A DNA stretch of 9,640 nt from Bacteroidales bacterium (GTDB lineage Bacteria; Bacteroidota; Bacteroidia; Bacteroidales; F082). The translations under genes and the position numbers were made by a program. The stretch is from assembly GCA_024762735.1 (NCBI GenBank), contig JANTGU010000060.1:1-9640 (forward strand). Direction: 5' to 3'. Position 1 is the first letter of the stretch. Each line of letters starts with the position of its first letter. The notes below the pieces were generated by a model that saw only the letters and a program-made list of their open reading frames with translations, had not been told where the DNA came from and did not search any database. Shown piece by piece: positions 7,801-9,640 of this stretch.

Positions 7801-8125
7801 CAGCATACGAACCGTAAGGAACCGGGATGTTGTCGCCATCCTGCACGGCAGTACCTGTCGGAAAATCAGCGCTTCCCCAGTTGGTTCCCCAATCGTGGTT
7901 AGCACGGAATTTCATTTCCACAATACCATTGGTGTCGGCATCGTCAGCTTCACCAACGGTGATGTATCCTGAAAACATATCAGGATTGTTCATGTCGCGG
8001 GTCAGCATCACATCGCTGGACCAACCGGTCATCTCGCCAATAAGGCCAACCTGGCCACACTGGCTCATTGCATTGAACGACATAAAAATTGCCATCAATA
8101 CAGTAAAAAATAAACCTCTCTTCAT
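4814..8125 (-). CDS. T9SS-secreted multidomain glycan-binding protein (SusE/F-like repeats plus two CBM9-like domains)
   Basis: The 1103-residue product starts with a signal peptide (1-22, MKRGLFFTVLMAIFMSFNAM). Five tandem repeats follow: 23-123, 124-224, 225-330, 331-427 and 428-530. Each has a core like IGEFNGW, then FRAN.DWGTNWG..FP, then NIPVP.GTY.V.F.C.TG.Y.F. The FRAN..W..N.G and NI.V..GTY pattern matches the starch-binding domains of SusE and SusF; FNGW also recalls glycogen-binding CBM48. Residues about 536-716 and 823-1003 are CBM9-like beta-sandwiches: the second has VIDGDLSEY, ANNLYIGVHVVDA and the acidic DNDAVEMYIDGDNS. A sixth diverged repeat (718-806) lies between them and has lost FNGW. 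Residues 1022-1103 are a T9SS type A sorting domain (LYPNPAQDFVNI to KKLIVQ). I see no glycoside hydrolase or other catalytic motif. Inferred role: capture of polysaccharide, possibly alpha-glucan, outside the cell for the divergent SusC-like importer. SusE and SusF are lipoproteins, so delivery by T9SS is a notable difference. The ligand is not proven. Confidence 0.88.
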   Translation of the reverse strand: MKRGLFFTVLMAIFMSFNAMSQCGQVGLIGEMTGWSSDVMLTRDMNNPDMFSGYITVGEADDADTNGIVEMKFRANHDWGTNWGSADFPTGTAVQDGDNIPVPYGSYAVAFNCTTGEYTFTTTCANISLIGEFNGWADDLFLKRNATNPDMWCGFITVTEAEDADTNGIVEMKFRANSDWGTNWGAAGFPTDTAVQDGPNIPVPYGTYKVIFDCGTGVYNFVATCGNIGIIGEFNGWAADYWMTRSATDPDQWNVILTLDASMDADTNGIIELKFRANSDWGTNWGGDGFPSGTGTQDGPNIQVPLDDEGLTTDYAVTFNCATGEYNFVHTSGSISMIGAFNNWNGDVPMHRDADNPNLWKLTRSWFADSEVKFRENADWTVNWGAGDWPTGVGEPNGANIPLVAGTYDVTFNYDTKEYTFTANNDVCGEVGMVGDFNTWGDDGDPNTPPTDVYLVRDAMYPSQFSLTYNFTSSTQLLFRINADPTFNDVWGGTFPSGQAVNDPAALINVPGGKYNITYNCLSHDFNFERLGNAIVAPQVFAMDPDGNLNEPDWSISQSVSATAEGTPIETPIEAYFGAVWNNDYMYVGVDVADANVTAGDVVDVFFDGDKSGGPYDAHDVHVAVTSDGTITVVQGPDGIDVLGGAVMTDNGYSVEVAIPYAALGVTPETGAQAGVDVMVGDDNGEGVAYRFVWNGGVQNFDGTSSFGDLNYGTLSCGCISLYNETIGDVKLRNQLALDNTTTYVGTYDLDNAYDVMFRKDGSSTVSWSSDEFPAGTATLGGPRIPATAGRYRISFDCITGAFSFGEALSGDAVAEATYTETAPVIDGDLSEYNLAYGSDILAVGDGPINNTVTWGSLWDANNLYIGVHVVDAVVEGSGNPWDNDAVEMYIDGDNSKDGTYSAESFDTQLIMDAMNESALWVKADGVPITDDSSIWVATSDGYSIELRLGWAQLGFAPGKGRTIGWSLSNNDSDNGVGRDYQSTWYGTGNNWSDNSVLGDLQLAGGPYYVAGLDEHVLYNANVVLYPNPAQDFVNIRVKGDAFNAQADVYISDIQGRVITKANANFKTGRQVQISTSNLTTGIYFVNITSKDGKRAVKKLIVQ
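4817..5062 (-). other. T9SS type A C-terminal sorting domain (within the secreted binding protein)
   Basis: Residues 1022-1103 show the usual signature in order: LYPNPAQDFVNI, then a strand ending in YISDIQGRVI, then TSNLTTGIYFVNI and a basic C-terminal strand KRAVKKLIVQ. In Bacteroidota this domain directs proteins through the type IX system, after which it is normally cleaved and the protein released or attached to the surface. No T9SS machinery gene is in the window. Confidence 0.92.
6536..8059 (-). repeat. Five tandem coding repeats of about 303 bp
   Basis: Repeats lie at 7757-8059, 7454-7756, 7136-7453, 6845-7135 and 6536-6844. The landmark CCCCAGTTGGTTCCCCA occurs at 7875, 7572 and 7269, an exact 303-bp (101-codon) spacing, and a diverged copy begins at 6972 (297 bp further). 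The first three units remain strongly alike in DNA; units four and five are more diverged. This points to recent tandem duplication or gene conversion among the first three. Confidence 0.93.
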
Positions 8126-8133
8126 ATTGTAAA

Positions 8134-8145
8134 TTTTTGGTTAAT
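8134..8145 (-). promoter_or_regulatory. Leader motif ATTAACCAAAAA before the secreted binding protein
   Basis: The complement of these bases reads ATTAACCAAAAA and ends 8 bases before the ATG at 8125. The identical 12-mer lies at 8495-8506 before the divergent susC-like gene. There is no purine Shine-Dalgarno sequence, so this A-rich leader may serve translation initiation. Confidence 0.35.
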
Positions 8146-8291
8146 AAATAATGAAATAAATTTTCGCTAAGGTACGTGTTTTTTACAAAAAAAACCAAAC
8201 TAATAAAATGACATTCAATCATCCGAACATTTTTTTGTTATATTTCGGTTAAACCCTTTACGAAAACGTTTGCAGAGAAAGACCCTTTTGC

Positions 8292-8322
8292 TTGTTTAAA
8301 AACAGGTTAAATAATAGTTTTG
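8292..8322 (+). promoter_or_regulatory. Candidate promoter for the susC-like gene (distal)
   Basis: TTG at 8292-8294 and TAGTTTTG at 8315-8322 match the Bacteroidota -33 (TTG) and -7 (TAnnTTTG) elements, with 20 bases between them, a typical spacing. Transcription would begin near 8328, leaving a leader of about 190 bases before the ATG at 8522, long enough for post-transcriptional control. This is the best-formed promoter in the window, but AT-rich DNA gives chance matches. Confidence 0.45.
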
Positions 8323-8472
8323 ACACCAGCCATAAAAGATGAAGATTTATTTATAGGTGTAAATAACAGAAATATAATTTATTAGAAATAAATCAAGGAT
8401 TTCTCTGATTAAAAAAAGATGTTTACTTTTATAGCATGAATATTACCATCATGTTAATAATTCTTAATTGAC

Positions 8473-8480
8473 TATTTTTG
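8473..8480 (+). promoter_or_regulatory. Candidate -7 element for the susC-like gene (proximal)
   Basis: TATTTTTG matches TAnnTTTG exactly, but no TTG lies about 20 bases upstream. If used, transcription would start near 8486, which would exclude the upstream ATG at 8483 and support the start at 8522. Confidence 0.3.
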
Positions 8481-8494
8481 TGATGAATTTTAAA

Positions 8495-8506
8495 ATTAAC
8501 CAAAAA
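8495..8506 (+). promoter_or_regulatory. Leader motif ATTAACCAAAAA before the susC-like gene
   Basis: This is the same 12-mer found before the divergent gene at 8125. It lies 15 bases before the ATG at 8522 within an A-rich stretch. If it is a leader element, the in-frame ATG at 8483 would place it inside the coding region, so it favours the later start. Confidence 0.35.
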
Positions 8507-8521
8507 AATAAAATATGTTTT

Positions 8522-9640
8522 ATGATTGCTAATCTGTTAAAATCCAAGTTTGTACAGGTTATTATCATTGGTTTGTTTGCCGTCAGTAGTGTGGCAGCAC
8601 AAAACAAGATGATTTCCGGAACAGTTACTGACAGCAAGACGGGTGAAACCCTGATTGGTGTTAATGTTACATTCGCAAACGACCCGTCGCAAGGTACGAT
8701 CACCGATATCGACGGGAAATATCAGCTTTCGGTTCCTGAAACGGTTACCGCGCTCTCCTTTTCTTACGTGGGTTACGCTACCCAGGTAATTGATATTACG
8801 TCGGATGTTATCAACGTGAAGCTGGTGCCCGGCGAACAGCTGGACGAAGTTGTGGTGGTGGGTTACGGAACCCAGTCGGCCAAAGAGGTTACCAGTGCGG
8901 TTACCAGCGTGAAAGCCGATGACTTTAACAAAGGTAACGTTACCGACCCTGTTCAGTTAATTCAGGGGAAAGTGGCAGGCCTTTCCATTGCCAAACCGGG
9001 CAACGACCCTAACCAAAGCTACAACATCAGGTTGCGTGGGCTTTCCACGTTTGGTTCCAACACCGAGCCCCTTATTATTATTGACGGGGTTCAGGGTGCT
9101 TCGCTCAACTCGGTAGATCCCGACGACATTGCCTCGATGGACGTGTTGAAAGATGCTTCTGCTACCGCGATTTATGGTACTCAGGGAGCCTCGGGAGTTA
9201 TTATTATTACCACTAAAAAAGGTCAGTACTCGCCCGAGGGAGAAAAGTTTCATGTAAACTTTAACACTTCATTGACCAGCGAGTCGATTGATAGAAAGTT
9301 AGACGTTTTGTCGGCATCCGATTACCTGTCGATCCCCAACGCTGTGGATTTTGAAAATACCACTGACTGGATGACTGAGCTTACCCAGAAAAGTATGTCT
9401 CAAGCCTACAACCTGGCTGTGGACGGGGCTACCAAAACATCCAGTTACCGGGTTTCGTTTAACTATCGAAATTCTAACGGTGTTGTGTTGGGCACAGGTT
9501 TCGAGCGCCTAAACGGGAAACTGAATTTTACCCAGCGCGCTTTAAACGACATGCTTACCCTGGACTTTAACATGTCGGCCACCAACCGTAACGAGCAGTA
9601 CAGTCCCAGCGAGGCCTTTGGCGCCGCGGTAAGGTTTAAT
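8522..9640 (+). CDS. SusC/RagA-family TonB-dependent outer-membrane transporter (5' part)
   Basis: The first 373 residues are visible and the frame is open to the window edge; full SusC proteins are about 1000 residues. A signal peptide at 1-27 ends SSVAAQ. Residues about 31-101 are the CarboxypepD_reg-like domain typical of SusC (ISGTVTDSKTGETLIGVNV, DGKYQLSVP, FSYVGYATQ). The TonB-box region is LDEVVVVGYGTQ (107-118). The plug domain follows, with IRLRGLSTFGSNTEPLIIID (169-188) and the hallmark VLKDASATAIYGTQGASGVI (208-227), ending ITTKKG. The barrel begins after about 245. There is no N-terminal STN domain, so direct anti-sigma signalling through this protein is not indicated. It would import oligosaccharides with a SusD lipoprotein, expected downstream. 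I chose ATG 8522; ATG 8483 is in frame and adds 13 residues, but would put the A-rich leader motif inside the gene. It is divergent from the secreted binding protein, which suggests a shared glycan locus; the substrate is unknown. Confidence 0.92.
   Translation, partial: MIANLLKSKFVQVIIIGLFAVSSVAAQNKMISGTVTDSKTGETLIGVNVTFANDPSQGTITDIDGKYQLSVPETVTALSFSYVGYATQVIDITSDVINVKLVPGEQLDEVVVVGYGTQSAKEVTSAVTSVKADDFNKGNVTDPVQLIQGKVAGLSIAKPGNDPNQSYNIRLRGLSTFGSNTEPLIIIDGVQGASLNSVDPDDIASMDVLKDASATAIYGTQGASGVIIITTKKGQYSPEGEKFHVNFNTSLTSESIDRKLDVLSASDYLSIPNAVDFENTTDWMTELTQKSMSQAYNLAVDGATKTSSYRVSFNYRNSNGVVLGTGFERLNGKLNFTQRALNDMLTLDFNMSATNRNEQYSPSEAFGAAVRFN

Larger units (their letters stand above)
8126..8521. 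other. AT-rich divergent intergenic region
   Basis: These 396 bases separate the minus-strand secreted binding protein from the plus-strand susC-like gene and must hold both promoters. Two plus-strand TAnnTTTG matches are listed separately. For the minus strand only a near match is seen (TTAGTTTG, complement of 8196-8203) with no good -33 partner. An imperfect AT-rich inverted repeat, GAATATTA at 8438-8445 and TAATAATTC at 8455-8463, sits just upstream of the second plus-strand box and could be an operator or chance. The 12-mer ATTAACCAAAAA occurs in both leaders. I see no gene or clear riboswitch here. Confidence 0.65.

Noticed and set aside
4814..8125. Alpha-amylase or other glycoside hydrolase identity for the large secreted protein
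   Set aside because: FNGW-like motifs recall amylase-associated CBM48, but no catalytic barrel or acidic active-site motif is present in the 1103 residues.
8196..8203. Minus-strand -7-like element TTAGTTTG for the secreted binding protein
   Set aside because: It has one mismatch in the TA dinucleotide, and the nearest TTG is only about 12 bases upstream, so it is not called as a promoter.
8438..8463. Inverted repeat as an operator for the susC-like gene
   Set aside because: The arms are imperfect and almost purely A/T in an AT-rich region, so it is noted in the intergenic entry but not called as a site.
8483..8521. Earlier ATG of the susC-like gene
   Set aside because: It is in frame and possible, but the 13 extra residues are encoded by AT-rich leader-like DNA holding the shared ATTAACCAAAAA motif and follow directly on a -7-like box.

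Overview
The window looks like chromosomal DNA of a Bacteroidota bacterium, probably class Bacteroidia or a relative. The evidence is a SusC/RagA-type TonB-dependent transporter, a secreted protein ending in a type IX secretion (T9SS) sorting domain, SusE/SusF-like glycan-binding repeats, weak or absent Shine-Dalgarno sequences with A-rich leaders, and matches to the Bacteroidota -7 promoter element TAnnTTTG. No insertion sequence, integrase, CRISPR array or complete RNA gene is visible.

Layout. Positions 1-136 are a purine-rich non-coding edge that may begin with the 3' end of a tRNA. From 4721 down to 137 on the minus strand there are four tightly packed genes in transcription order: an exported M3 (Dcp-like) metallopeptidase, ribosome-binding factor A (rbfA), a class I SAM methyltransferase with a His/Asp-rich loop and a hydrophobic C-terminus, and a LolC/LolE-like FtsX-family permease. 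Gaps are 14-28 bases, so they probably form one transcript. A perfect 14-bp hairpin at 4759-4792 separates this operon from the next gene upstream.

Positions 8125 to 4814 (minus strand) encode a 1103-residue secreted protein: signal peptide, five tandem SusE/F-like repeats, a CBM9-like domain, a sixth diverged repeat, a second CBM9-like domain, and a T9SS type A sorting domain. No catalytic domain is visible, so it is best read as a large secreted or surface glycan-binding protein. A 396-bp AT-rich region separates it from a divergent susC-like gene at 8522, which runs off the right edge. The two probably belong to one glycan-uptake locus: the repeat protein captures polysaccharide outside the cell and the SusC-like channel imports oligosaccharides. 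A SusD partner and glycoside hydrolases would be expected to the right but lie outside the window.

The most interesting part is the large binding protein: its exact 303-bp repeat period, its cysteine pairs that are lost together in one repeat, and its two-fold repeat-plus-CBM9 architecture. The His-rich loop of the methyltransferase and the 12-base leader motif shared by the two divergent genes also deserve a look.
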